NCBI GenBank assembly: GCA_022570795.1
Contig: JAKUDP010000003.1
Coordinates: forward strand, 1,488,001-1,552,000
Length of the DNA stretch: 64,000 nt
Reading direction: 5' to 3'
Source of the DNA: Sphaerulina vaccinii
Taxonomy: Eukaryota; Ascomycota; Dothideomycetes; Mycosphaerellales; Mycosphaerellaceae
Positions within the stretch are counted from its first letter, which is position 1. Each line of letters starts with the position of its first letter. Both the position numbers and the translations under genes were made by a program. Shown here piece after piece: positions 21,260-31,572 of this stretch. The notes under the pieces were generated by a model. That model worked only from the letters and a program-made list of their open reading frames with translations. It ran no database searches and was not told where the DNA came from.

Positions 21260-22460
21260 GCGACTTCACCAAGTCCAGATCAGTAGCTGAAATATGACCA
21301 AGTCCATGCCACTCAAACAACCTCTCTCCGACGATCGATCCCTCACCACGCCAGTTAGGATCCAGACAGTCCAGTGTGCATAAAATGACTGCGTTTCAGA
21401 GATAATTTCGTGCGAAGGACATAGCCATTTCACGGCTTCTGGTAAGCAAGATTTCACTATGTCCCTCGCCCCTAGTTAACCTCTCTCCGACGGTCGATCC
21501 CTCGCTACGCTAGTAAGGACCCGGACAGTTCAGTGTGCACAAACTGACTCCGTTTCAGAGATACTTGCCAGCGAAGGACATAGCCATTTCAAGATTGGCA
21601 TCTGGTGAGTGAAATTTCACCAAGTCCTTGCCGCTTAATCAACCTCTCTCCGACGATCAATCGCTTACCATGCCAGTCAGGACTCAGACGTTCCAGTGTG
21701 CACAGACTGATAGCGTTCCAGAGATACTTGCTAGCAAAGGACATAGCCATTTCGAGATTGGCACCTAGTGAGTGAAGTCCACTATGTCCCTCGCTCCTTC
21801 GTTCCATCTCTGACAATCGTTTGCAGACTAAGATACTGAGGATCTAGACAGTTTAGTGCGCACAAACTAACTCCGTTTCAGAGATACTTTCCATCGAAGG
21901 ACATAGTGAAATTTTACTCGCCAGATGCCACAGATGCCATTCTTGAAACGGCTATGTCACTCGCGCTTTCCTAACATCTCTAACAATCGTTCGCAGACCA
22001 AGGTACTAAGTATCCAGACAATCTAGTGTCACGGAATTGCCACGTGACAGAGATGCGTGCTTAGTGAAAGGACATAGCCATCTCAAGTTAGTCTCTAGTA
22101 AGTGAATCTTCACTATGTCGCTCGCTCCTTCCTATTATCTCTGACAATCGTTCGCAGACCAAGCTGCTAGGGAGCCAGACATCCCAGTGTCAAAAGACTG
22201 CCACGTCTCAGAGATGCGTTCTTAGCAAAGGACATAGCTATCTCGAAGTTGGTGTTTGGAGAATGAAGTCCTCACTACATCCTTCCTCCTTCCCGACATC
22301 TCTAACAATCATTCGCAGACCAAGATACTGGAGATCTAGACATTGCAGTATTACCAAACTGCTACGTCTCGGAGATGCGTGCTTAGCGAAGAACATAGTC
22401 ATTTCGAAGTTGTTGTTTGGAGAGTGAAGTTCTCACTATGTCCCTCGCTTATCCCACCAT
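21260..22460. repeat. noncoding tandem array, period about 160 bp, seven copies
   Basis: Each copy carries GAAGGACATAG or a close variant. GGACATAG starts at 21417, 21576, 21739, 21899, 22070 and 22230, with GAACATAG at 22391; spacings are 159, 163, 160, 171, 160 and 161. Other conserved blocks per unit are CCTCTCTCCGACGATC, CAGTGTGCACAAACTGACT and TTTCAGAGATACTT, drifting toward the right end. Most units also hold the complement CTATGTCC about 32-35 nt downstream of GGACATAG (for example 21457-21464, 21782-21789, 22436-22443), so each could form a stem-loop. 160 is not a multiple of three and no frame stays open, so the array is not coding. Confidence 0.88.
21907..21951 (-). repeat. flipped loop segment in the fourth 160-bp repeat
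   Basis: In copies 1-3 GGACATAG is followed by CCATTTC..., and copy 2 continues to GAGTGAAATTTCA (21584-21619). In copy 4 (GGACATAG at 21899-21906) the next bases are instead TGAAATTTTACTC and then CCAGATGCCA, ending in TTCTTGAAACGG before CTATGTC (21952-21958). Apart from a 9-nt internal duplication (CAGATGCCA twice), this is the reverse complement of copy 2's loop at about 33 of 36 positions. The segment between the inverted 8-mers has therefore been inverted in this copy only. Confidence 0.85.
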
Positions 22461-22559
22461 CTCTGTCCGTCGCAGCGGTACTGCGCTGCTAGGGTCAAAT
22501 ACAACGCCGTATGCGAAAATTATCGGGGATCAGAGCGACTTGACGTGACCACTGTCCAC

Positions 22560-23260
22560 TCTCCTGTAATCTCATCGTGTAGGCGGAAACTGCGGTACCA
22601 GAGTCGGACTCCCATGAGCATTTGACATCAATTCAGAGGACAGAGACAATCGGCACGCCCAGCTCGTATCTCTGGCCGCATCATGCTGTCCACGCCACCC
22701 AGTACCATGCCGTATCAGTGTCAGAATAAGCCCAGAAGAACAGAGACAGTCAAAACATGAACTCCACTTCTCCACGCCACGGGATGCGAAATCGTGTCAG
22801 TACCAGAGATATCACGAGAACGGAGACAATCTCGCCTCCCGGATTGTGTTTCTGCCCACAGGCATGATGTCCGCGTCACGAGAGACCACGGCAGATCAGT
22901 GTCAGGAACGAATTAAGAGATCAGAGACTGTTGAGGCGCAATACCACTTCTCCGAGCAGATTGTACACTCCACGCCACGCAATGCCAAACTGTATCAATT
23001 TCAGCATAAATTGAGAGAACAGAGACAAGATCTGACGACATGTGTCTCTGACCATATCGTACTGGCTAAGCCAAGGAATGCTATGACAATGTCAGTATCG
23101 ACATTGATTCGCAGGAGCAGAGATCGCCAGAGTATACGATACCATATCTCAGGCACATTCATGTTGTCCATGCCACACGATCACCCGGCGTATCGAGATC
23201 ACAAAGCCTTTCAAGTAACAGAGATCGTGCGATGGTCTAAGAGCTCGTGAGTTCTCTTCA
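22560..23260. repeat. second noncoding tandem array, period about 100 bp
   Basis: The marker CAGAGAC or a close variant recurs at 22641, 22741, 22821, 22921, 23020, 23118 and 23217. Spacings are near 100 except one of 80. Shared blocks include CCACTTCTCC, TCCACGCCACG and GTGTCAG. Copies are well diverged. The array begins about 100 bp after the end of the 160-bp array and stops about 150 bp before the 3' end of the cysteinyl-tRNA synthetase gene. It is not coding. Confidence 0.75.
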
Positions 23261-23413
23261 CTTGTAATGCCACTTCGTGGAGGTGTCATACTACGGTATC
23301 TTGGATGCTCACAAAACCTTCCCATCGCCACGCTAACGACTGCAGCACAACAGACTCACAACACATCAAAGCTTCGAACGAGAGGCAGTGAAAGCGGACA
23401 CGAAGACGATCTC

Positions 23414-25960
23414 CTATCCCTGCGCTTTCTCAAACAGCTTCTTCTGCGCCTCCCACAGCTTCGTGAGCTTCTTCGTCTGGGACTTCGGAACCTCCTTTCC
23501 GTCAGCCTCGTGCGTAGGAATGCCCCTCTCATCGTACGACTTGTACTTGCCGGCGTACTCGCCCTGCTGGAACATCTTCGCCGGATCGATCTTCGCTTTC
23601 TGCGCCTTCTCAGCATCGGCCTTGGCCTTGTCAGCTTGTGCCTTGGCCTTCGCGGCAGCCTTCTCGCCAGCCATCTGCTCCCTGTTCTGTCGCTCTTCTC
23701 GCAGCGATGCAGACAACGGCCTCACGAGTGCGTGCTTCTTTTCTCGATCTTCCAAGTAGATGCCCAGGTCCCATAGCGTCGTATTTCGCAGCTCGTCGCA
23801 AGCCTCGAGGTATGCTTTCGACTCTGCGTTCTTCGTGTACAGCTCGTGTAGCTTGCGCTGGAAGTTGGCGTATGCGCGGGCATACTTCTGGTCGTCGTTA
23901 TAGTAGTTGTCCTTCTCGTCAAGTCGGCCAAGTGAGAGGATGTCGACTTCGCCAGCGATGGCCTGATTCCGAACCTGGTCACGTAGCTCGGACAAAGGGT
24001 AGATGAACGCTTTGGCCTGTTCAGGTATGTCCACGCCTGACCAGCCAATCTCTCCTCGCTTGTAGTTCGCGTCGAGCCCGAACATCACCAGCATGTCTGT
24101 CACCCACCTGCCCATGGCGATCGCTGTTGGTTCCGGAATGTATGTGGCTAGGTGATATGATCCAATGAGGTCTGAGATGACGCGCATAGCAGTAGGCGTG
24201 TCGAATGAGTCGAGCAGGGCTTCGCGGAATTTCCGCTTGGCGTCTTCGAGCTGCTCGTCAAGTTCGGAGCTAGGTGTGGAAGTGCCGTTTGTGCCATTGC
24301 TGTGAGTAGTAGTGGGGTGCGACTGTATGTCGCGCACCTTGATGAAGAAGTTGTCGATTCTCTCCTCCCACGCTCTGCCAGCGTTGCGCATGTCGTCGTC
24401 AATCTCGAGTTGATCCTTCCAGGCACCACGCAAGAAGATGATCCGCATTTGCCGCGGTGTGTAGTCACCTCGATCAAGTGCTGTCTTGATCGTTGTGAAG
24501 TTCTTCAGACTCTTGCTCATCTTGCTACCAGAGATATGCAGATGTCCCATGTGCAAGAAGTAATTCACCCACTGCTCGCTTTCTGCTCCGCACTTGTGGT
24601 GAAATGCTTCTGACTGTGCCAGTTCATTGTCGTGATGAGGAAATGCAAGGTCAATGCCGCCAGAGTGTATGTCCATCTGCTTTCCGAGGATGTCCGAAGC
24701 CATAGCTGAGCACTCAATGTGCCAGCCTGGTCTACCATCACCCCATGGCGACTCCCAGACTGGCTCACCTGGCTTCGAGCCTTTCCAGAGCGCGAAGTCC
24801 GAACTCGCCTTCTTGAAGCTTGTGGCATTCGTGGTCAGGGAGCCTTCACCATCTGCCTGCAGCTCTTGGTCGTTTCTGTTCCATGGCTGTAATCTGGCAT
24901 AGACACCACCTGACTTTTCCCAGGCGGTCGTGTCATAATATACTGAGCCTTGGTGATCATAAGCATACCCATTGTCCTGAATCTGCTTAACAAAGTCCAC
25001 GATCTTCTGCCCGTATTCTGTCACGCGCACAAGCTTGTCTGGTGAGCGCACGTTCAGTCTCTCCATGTCCTCGAAGAACCGCTTCTCGTACAGCTTCGTG
25101 AGCTTGGTGAATATATCGTGCTGTTTTCGGCCGTCTATCGTGTGTGCATACTTGCCGTCCAGGAATGGCTTCAGCACTCCTGAAGCCTTTGCTGCCCACG
25201 CATCTAAAGCTGGAGTCTGTTCCGAGGAAAGAGCAAGCACTTCCGCAGTTGATCGTACCGTGTCCAGATGCATCTTGACTTTCGCTTCTTTATCACCTGG
25301 CGGCCCATCACCCTCCAAAGCCTTCCCACTGAGCACATGTCCATATGACTTTTTCTCATCCTGCAGAAATGTGCTGGGCTTGCTCTCTGCTAACAACGGC
25401 AGTTGCTTGTTCACGTAGCCTTCGTAGGCCTCTTCCGTCGTCTTACGTACGTCCTCGTCCACAGTCTCGTGCTTCTCTAGGAACTGTTCCAACAGATATC
25501 GCTTTCTCCCTTCCAGGATGATCTTGTCGTCCACATCTGTAATGTTCATAACGAAGTTCACGTCGAACTTGAAATAGTCAGACATGACCCTTCTAATTAT
25601 GTCGTTCGAGACGTAATTCCTCGCATGCCCCAAATGCGCATCGTCGTAGACTGTAGGCCCGCAAGCATACCAGCCCACTTTCTTGCCAGATATAGGTACG
25701 AAAGCATCCTTCTTGCGCGTGAGAGAATTATAGACCACGAGAGGAGGGAGATTGCCCTGCTCTGCCGTCTTTTGCGGCGCGCGCCATTCTGGCTGTGTCG
25801 CCATTGTGCGATGCCAGCTGAGAGTGTAGTCGTGGACTCGAGGTGATCGATGTTTGGAGGAAAGTTGGCGGGGCTGGCTTCGTCTTATGTAGAAGGTCGT
25901 CGCATTGGCAAGTGTCTTGGTCAGAGTGGAGGGAGTCGCGATCAGCGCAATTCTATGCAT
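23414..25960 (-). CDS. CRS1: cysteinyl-tRNA synthetase
   Basis: Class I aminoacyl-tRNA synthetase charging tRNA-Cys. Intronless; 848 aa from the ATG at 25960, or 796 aa from the ATG at 25804. The HIGH-type motif is HLGHAR, preceded by the zinc Cys in YACGPTVYDD. Further zinc ligands are in WHIECSAM and FPHHDNELAQ, and the KMSKS loop is GSKMSKSLKN. The C-terminus is a Lys/Ala-rich charged extension ending in KLTKLWEAQKKLFEKAQG. The first start gives an Arg/Ser/Thr-rich, acid-poor presequence (MHRIALIATPSTLTKTLAN) suited to mitochondria. The second (MATQPEW) gives a cytosolic form. One gene may therefore serve both compartments. Confidence 0.95.
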   Translation of the reverse strand: MHRIALIATPSTLTKTLANATTFYIRRSQPRQLSSKHRSPRVHDYTLSWHRTMATQPEWRAPQKTAEQGNLPPLVVYNSLTRKKDAFVPISGKKVGWYACGPTVYDDAHLGHARNYVSNDIIRRVMSDYFKFDVNFVMNITDVDDKIILEGRKRYLLEQFLEKHETVDEDVRKTTEEAYEGYVNKQLPLLAESKPSTFLQDEKKSYGHVLSGKALEGDGPPGDKEAKVKMHLDTVRSTAEVLALSSEQTPALDAWAAKASGVLKPFLDGKYAHTIDGRKQHDIFTKLTKLYEKRFFEDMERLNVRSPDKLVRVTEYGQKIVDFVKQIQDNGYAYDHQGSVYYDTTAWEKSGGVYARLQPWNRNDQELQADGEGSLTTNATSFKKASSDFALWKGSKPGEPVWESPWGDGRPGWHIECSAMASDILGKQMDIHSGGIDLAFPHHDNELAQSEAFHHKCGAESEQWVNYFLHMGHLHISGSKMSKSLKNFTTIKTALDRGDYTPRQMRIIFLRGAWKDQLEIDDDMRNAGRAWEERIDNFFIKVRDIQSHPTTTHSNGTNGTSTPSSELDEQLEDAKRKFREALLDSFDTPTAMRVISDLIGSYHLATYIPEPTAIAMGRWVTDMLVMFGLDANYKRGEIGWSGVDIPEQAKAFIYPLSELRDQVRNQAIAGEVDILSLGRLDEKDNYYNDDQKYARAYANFQRKLHELYTKNAESKAYLEACDELRNTTLWDLGIYLEDREKKHALVRPLSASLREERQNREQMAGEKAAAKAKAQADKAKADAEKAQKAKIDPAKMFQQGEYAGKYKSYDERGIPTHEADGKEVPKSQTKKLTKLWEAQKKLFEKAQG

Positions 25961-26281
25961 CAAAAGGAAGGATTGAATCTGGAGAAGAAGGAACGACAGA
26001 CAGACAAAGAACATATGACTCCAAAGAGTTCAATGATCTCCTCCAACATTCTTAGCGTGCACGAGGAGAGCTTGTCTGCGGGCCTGGCCGCTGTCGAGCT
26101 GGAAATAGATTGGGGCATATCATGGCGTTCTGTGCATGCAGACGCTGAACACAGCAGATGGACATCATGTCCATGGAAAAGATGTATTCTGCATGCGATA
26201 TTGCTTTTCCTACATTGTACATGCCTCCCGTATATACCAATACACTATGCAGAAGCGCCGATATGCACATCATACATCATC

Positions 26282-27862
26282 TCATAATGCCTTCATCTTC
26301 GTCCACATCCATCTAGACACTTTGACGCCAGGAATATCGAACATTCTCGTTCCGCACTCTGCCACATATAGCATGACTGGGAGAGATAGTAACACACATA
26401 GAATGAAATTAGGCTCAAGAGCATAAGGTCCTCCTTCTGGGAGGAACCACCAGCTGGCATCTTTCCATTTGTTGGTAAGGTGTCCGAATCGAGCAATATC
26501 ATCTTCGTTGGTAGGGATCTTGACACCAGTCAGGTAGAAGAGGCGATCGGACCACAGACCGATGATGGGGCCATGGACGAGGTAGAGCGCAAAGGAGTGG
26601 CGACCAAGATCTGGGATATGTTAGCATAAGTAGTTCAGACTCATGGACGGTAGCTAAGACTTACATTGTGCTGGTCCAGTCTCAAAGAGCCACTTCACCC
26701 AGCCAATCTGGCCAACAGTGACAAGTATGATCCACGCAGCCCAGAAGAGCCAGAACCATCTGTAAGTCGTGCTGTTGCCATCATCGTAAGGCCCGGGTAT
26801 CATCTTGTTCAAATGATTCCAGATACCACAGTCCATCGTCTCAGCTCTCGAATGCATGTCTGAGCTCGGCTGACTCGCGAGCCACAGTCCGACGAAAAGC
26901 ATGACATGCATAAAGACCTGCTTCACTGTAGGTCGCTTCCTGAAGAAGTTGACAATGAAGTCCCAAGGTAAGCTGACATCTACTCCATTGGTGTAGATCA
27001 GGTCCAGCTCGCTCGTGAGCATACCGGCAAAGAAGGCCGCATACCATGCTCCAGAAGCGTAGATGAAGTGGCTCAATATGCCGATTGTCAAGATGATCCG
27101 CCACTTTGTGCTCACTTGATGCACCGCAAAGAGCCACACGAAGATGTTCATGCTTCCGCGAAATTCAACAGGTATTGTCCAAGTATGAGCATTGTAGTAC
27201 GTGAAGAGGAAGCCGGTGCGATAGTAATACCAGAACTTAAGCTGGTCCAGCCACCATGCCCAACATTCCGTGAGGATATTGCTCTGTCGTTGTGGGAAAG
27301 CTGTAACAATTCCAGTAATATGCCAGAAGAAAGCCAGGAACAGCGTAGAAAACGCTACTGGCAAGAAAAGTCTTCCGGGTCTTCGCACAATCGCACCATT
27401 GATCGCTTCCACGAACTCTGCTTGTTTTCCTTCGTGTAACAGGCCTATTAGTCGTCGAGGCACCACATATCCAGATATGGTGAAGAATAGAATGACAGCA
27501 AAATGGCCTCCAGTAAATGGCAATCGGAATATCGGATAGGCTGCTATACTCGTGTTATATTTCTGCCACCAGATGCCAGCCCCATAGCATAACTCCAGGT
27601 TCGTATGCGTGAAGACGCACAGATGCATAGTGCAGACTGAGAGTGCTGCCACTCCACGTAGTCCATCGAGCCATGCTGTCGTGCCTACACGCTTTTGTGT
27701 GGCAGATAGTGCTCGACGCTCGAAGAATTCTGGCTTCAGCGCATGTCCTACTGAGCCGAGAATGGCCCTCCAGGAGATATTTCGAAGAAGAGAGAATCTA
27801 CCAGTGGCGGGCTTCTCCTGGAATCCGCCCGTCAGAAGGCCTTGGCCATGTTCACCGGACAT
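26282..27862 (-). CDS. membrane acyltransferase 3 family protein
   Basis: Exons 27862-26665 and 26610-26282 (508 aa) over a 54-nt intron (GTAAGT donor, ATCCCAG acceptor). Multi-pass membrane O-acyltransferase. The family's opening motif TAWLDGLRGVAALSV with its following His (TMH), and FFTISGYVVPRR, are both present, and about ten hydrophobic segments can be seen. The last exon holds a further helix pair and HSFALYLVHGPI, a typical acyltransferase 3 ending. Such proteins acylate lipids, sugars or secondary metabolites; the substrate here cannot be told, and no biosynthetic cluster surrounds it. Confidence 0.9.
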
Positions 27863-28728
27863 GTCGGGCTTCCAGATGCCAGAGCGTGTAGAAAATGTAT
27901 CGATGCTACCGTCTTTCGGTGGATATGTTCATGCTGTTGATGGGGATGATGAGGATTTCTTGATCGCGTCTGCGCGTGTGCAAGGTGGTTGAATGCAAAT
28001 TAGTTGGCGCGGGCCTCGGAGGGCAGATTAGAGTTGACTTTTAGCGTGGAGTGCAAGGGGATCACTAGCCACACCAAATCCAGCCAACAAGATCAAGAGG
28101 GTGAAAGCCGGAAAGACGCGTAGTTTGTCTTAGTGCAACGTGAGAATGCATGGCATTGATTGCGAAGCGACTGCGAGAGACGTGACAACATCCGAATTTC
28201 CCTCCGTGTTGACCACAAACATCAGCAATCAGAAGACCGTCGTCGAGCAAGGAAGCCGAACTCCATCTTGGCATCGAAGTAGACATGTGGCGTTGCCAAC
28301 TATCCGTTTAGTTCCTCCACCTCCTGGAACTGACCGCAGCTAGAGGTAGCTGTATACTACTGCAGAAAGGGATGTCTACAGCAGGCTCCCATCTCAAGAT
28401 GATGAACAACCTCTTTACAGCCTGTCGAGCTCCAAGCTCTGGAAAAGACGTCTGCTGCAACGGCTCCGACGACATCCGGTGCAGGAGACATGGACCAAGA
28501 TCAAGGAAGTGAGACAGTGCAAGCTGGAATATGACTAACATGGCTCTCCAGTTATAGCATCTAAGAACAATCATAAGCATCAAGTATTACGACTACGCCG
28601 TCGCCGAAAGGGTATCTTCGCGCAAATAAAAACACAAGACCATCCTCATTATTCGTCCAGCCACCTTACGGTCACTCTTCGACGACCAGAGTTGTGGGGT
28701 TGTCTCCTGGCGGCTGTGTATCGTACCA
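27863..28728. other. intergenic
   Basis: Promoter side of the acyltransferase gene and 3' flank of the rhodopsin gene, both on the minus strand. No gene recognised. Confidence 0.5.
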
Positions 28729-30012
28729 TCAGACAGTGGTCTCAGCTGGTGCATTGATCGCTGGTGCACTCTCGACGACCGCATCATTGGTGTGGCCGTT
28801 TCCGAGACCACTCTTCTCATTGTGGGTGCTGTAGGAACCAAAGTAGTTCGGCTCACTATCATAATCGCGGAGAACAAGTCCCATCCTCGAAGGATCGATC
28901 TTCCAGTGTCCAAAGATGAGGGCAATGGAGAAAACTGGCTTGGCGATCAAGTCCAGGACACCATAGAAGACAGCCTCGGAATCTGGAGCGATGATGTTAC
29001 CACCTTCGCTGAGACCTAAAAGTAGTAGGTAGAATGGTTAGCAAAGATCTCTAGAAAAGTAGGCTGTCTCGGTCAATGTCTGTCAACAAGCTCAGCGCCC
29101 GGGTGGGTGCGAGCTTGATAAGACACTGAAGCGAGTGCATGCCTTTAATCTACTGCTTTTACTCACCCCACGCGATTGGGTAGAGCATCCAGATGAACAA
29201 GGTGAGGACGCCGCAGATTGTGTATACGCGAACGACGTCTGATCCGAGGTGCGATGCGGATTTGCGACCATGAATGGCGAGGTTGTAGAAGATTCCGAAC
29301 ATGGCAGCACACCCAGCTGCATAGTATCCCCACTTGTACTTTGTGCTGACGAGGGCGCCAACCAGGCCAGTGATGATCATGACTTCATCGAGGAACACGG
29401 TCCAGAGAATAGTTGGCCAGGGAATGCCAGCTGTGAGAAGCAGGTCCATGATCAGCAGAGGAGTGGTAACGAACCTAGTCCAGAGTGAGCGTCATCTGGC
29501 AAGACTGTTGACATGCTTTTCTTACCAGTCGATGTATCGAGCATAGTAGATCTCGCGATTCATGCCTGCGACTTTGGAGTCCGATCTCATAAACTCGACG
29601 TCAATGGGTGTCCTGCGATTCGTTAGAACACAAGCCATGGACATATCGTCATGTCTCATCGTATGTCTTGGGATGGGTCGTGCCCAAGAGAACTCACCAG
29701 CCAAGGTGGCTACCCATGCTAAAGTACGCGACAGCGGCCTGGAAAGCATTAGCGACGCGTCTCGTGTCGCACTCGACAAGTACAACTACATACCGTGATG
29801 TTGATGGCTGCGGTGATGTAGAAGAAGAGCCGATGAGTGCGTGGCTTCAGCAAAGATGCTCCGAGAACACCTAAGCCCACTGCACCCATCACTGCGCAGA
29901 TCGCGAAGTAGACATCTGAGCCATCTTCCGTGATGGCGATATCAACTGTCTTGCCATTGACAGTGTATCCATTGTCGTACACTGCACTGTTGCGCTTCAA
30001 GATGTCAGCCAT
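28729..30012 (-). CDS. microbial (type 1) rhodopsin, predicted proton pump
   Basis: Seven-helix retinal protein of the fungal opsin group (CarO / Leptosphaeria rhodopsin type). Exons are 30012-29794, 29738-29698, 29612-29526, 29474-29167 and 29015-28729 (313 aa). All junctions keep frame, with donors GTATGT, GTGAGT, GTAAGA and GTGAGT. Residues equivalent to bacteriorhodopsin's pump set are present: Arg112 and Asp115 in ARYIDW, Thr119 in FVTTPLL, Asp126 (proton donor, 11 residues after Asp115), Glu222 and Glu232 (release pair), Asp240, and the retinal Lys244 in LDLIAKPVF. That set predicts outward light-driven proton pumping across a membrane. No carotenoid genes lie in the window. Confidence 0.95.
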
Positions 30013-31572
30013 TTCGTCGATTGCAGCAAGAGGAGGAGTAGGAGAAAGAGGATTTGAGGAAAGCCCAACTACTTGTTGCGAACAACGGAGGTGGTCCCAA
30101 GCTCTCTAATGGTCTTGGGACCTGATGTGTCCCAGCCATACCATACAGGGTGCCCCACCTCAATAAACCTACTCTTGTTGACAGTCATCTCATATCACGC
30201 TGAACGGGCTCGTGCGCTTGGCTCTTGAAGCCTCGCTCATCGCGCAGCATGACGGCGCACTGCATAACACCAACATCTCAGGCTGAATGGGAGAGGTGCA
30301 GCTGACCATGATATAGCCACGAATCGTACCTGATAGAGTGCACAGTGAGATCTTCAGCATCAGTGACGTCTAAGACTTCTTCGCAGCTGTCACATGAAGT
30401 CAAAGTATCGGTGCGGAAGCTAGAAGTCCTATTGGGCATACCGCAGGTCCTCCGCATTTGCAAGCATGCAAATCCTTGTACAGAGAGTCTATCGCGAAAG
30501 TCAACCACGATCCTTCTGGGGACTTGTCCAGTTCTTCTGCAAGCTTGACATGCGTGTGAACCCGTTCAGCTTCCAATAGGTGGTATACCCCTGCAACATG
30601 GTGTAATCGTCTGAAGAGGGGAAGAATTAGACCAGGACCAGGTAATCTCAATCATCACAATGATCACAATGATGAGCGTGCGCGAAGCTTTTGTGCTCGT
30701 CCAAGACCTCATCGTGGGGGCAGCATGGATGTGATGGTTCTTTACAATGGCCGCCGGCCGAAATTTGTCGCAACCTGAGGTTCTGTCAACGTGGTTCTGG
30801 AAAGATTGCACGAAAGACATGCTTATATGATCGTGACCTTGTCTAGCAATCGTGACTGGGTTTACGCCATGTCAGTTGTGATTTCCACCAGCTTCTTCGC
30901 CTCTGATCACGCCAGATATGAAGTCGCGCATTGTTCCTACTCCGGATTGCTTGATCTCTTCGAACTGCAGAGAGCTTTGCTTTTACGACTTCCAACAAAT
31001 AATGCTTCTAGCCCAAAGAAGCTACATGATGTTAGCCAAGGCTTAGCTCTAGAGTTACAGCGATCGTGTGGAGGTATGAGCAGCCTCCGCTGGTCATGCA
31101 GGTCACGCGAGCGATACCGGTCTGCTACAAGCTTGCGATCTAATGCTTGCTGAGAGACTCAGATGGCCAATGAATTTGACATACCATATCTTCTCCACTC
31201 GTTCGTCAAGTGAGCCGGCGCACAAGCAACCATAGCTCATGCTACAGGTTTCGGCCAAGGCTGCTTGTCCAAGAAGCTGGGAATCCGAGCTGGCTAGGAA
31301 TATCGTTGGCATAACCGGCGCGATGAGCACAAAGGTCGCCGCCACTTCCCATCTCAGCCTGTAGATGCGTTGTGCTTCCCCGATGGTGGGAGCTATGCTG
31401 TCACATTGCGTTCTTCGATCGACGCTCTCCGTTCTGCTTGCTTCGGTGACTCGCTCCTGCCTTCTTCTTTGGACGTGCTTAGCAGGTAGAGACTCGCATC
31501 AGACAGGATGATCGATGTCGGGCAGTCTATTCTGCGTTAGACGCTGAGTCTTGCTTGGAATACATAACTAGC
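30013..31572. other. intergenic; weak small-gene candidate on the minus strand
   Basis: Upstream of the rhodopsin gene. On the minus strand, 30620-30435 reads as plausible protein (LHHVAGVYHLLEAERVH, then SPEGSWLTFAIDSLYKDL and ACKCGGPA). It is preceded by a good pyrimidine-rich acceptor (CTAATTCTTCCCCTCTTCAG) and followed by a GTATGC donor. A second open piece near 30395-30330 contains SCDSCEEVLDV. I could not join the pieces in frame or find a convincing start, so this is either an unresolved small gene or a relic. Nothing recognised in 30830-31572. Confidence 0.3.

Noticed and set aside
21260..23260. CRISPR-like array
   Set aside because: Units are long, degenerate throughout and lack unique spacers between identical repeats; the host is a eukaryote.
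28729..30012. Carotenoid/retinal cluster around the rhodopsin
   Set aside because: Neighbours are an acyltransferase and a GH43 enzyme; no phytoene synthase, desaturase or carotenoid oxygenase is in the window.
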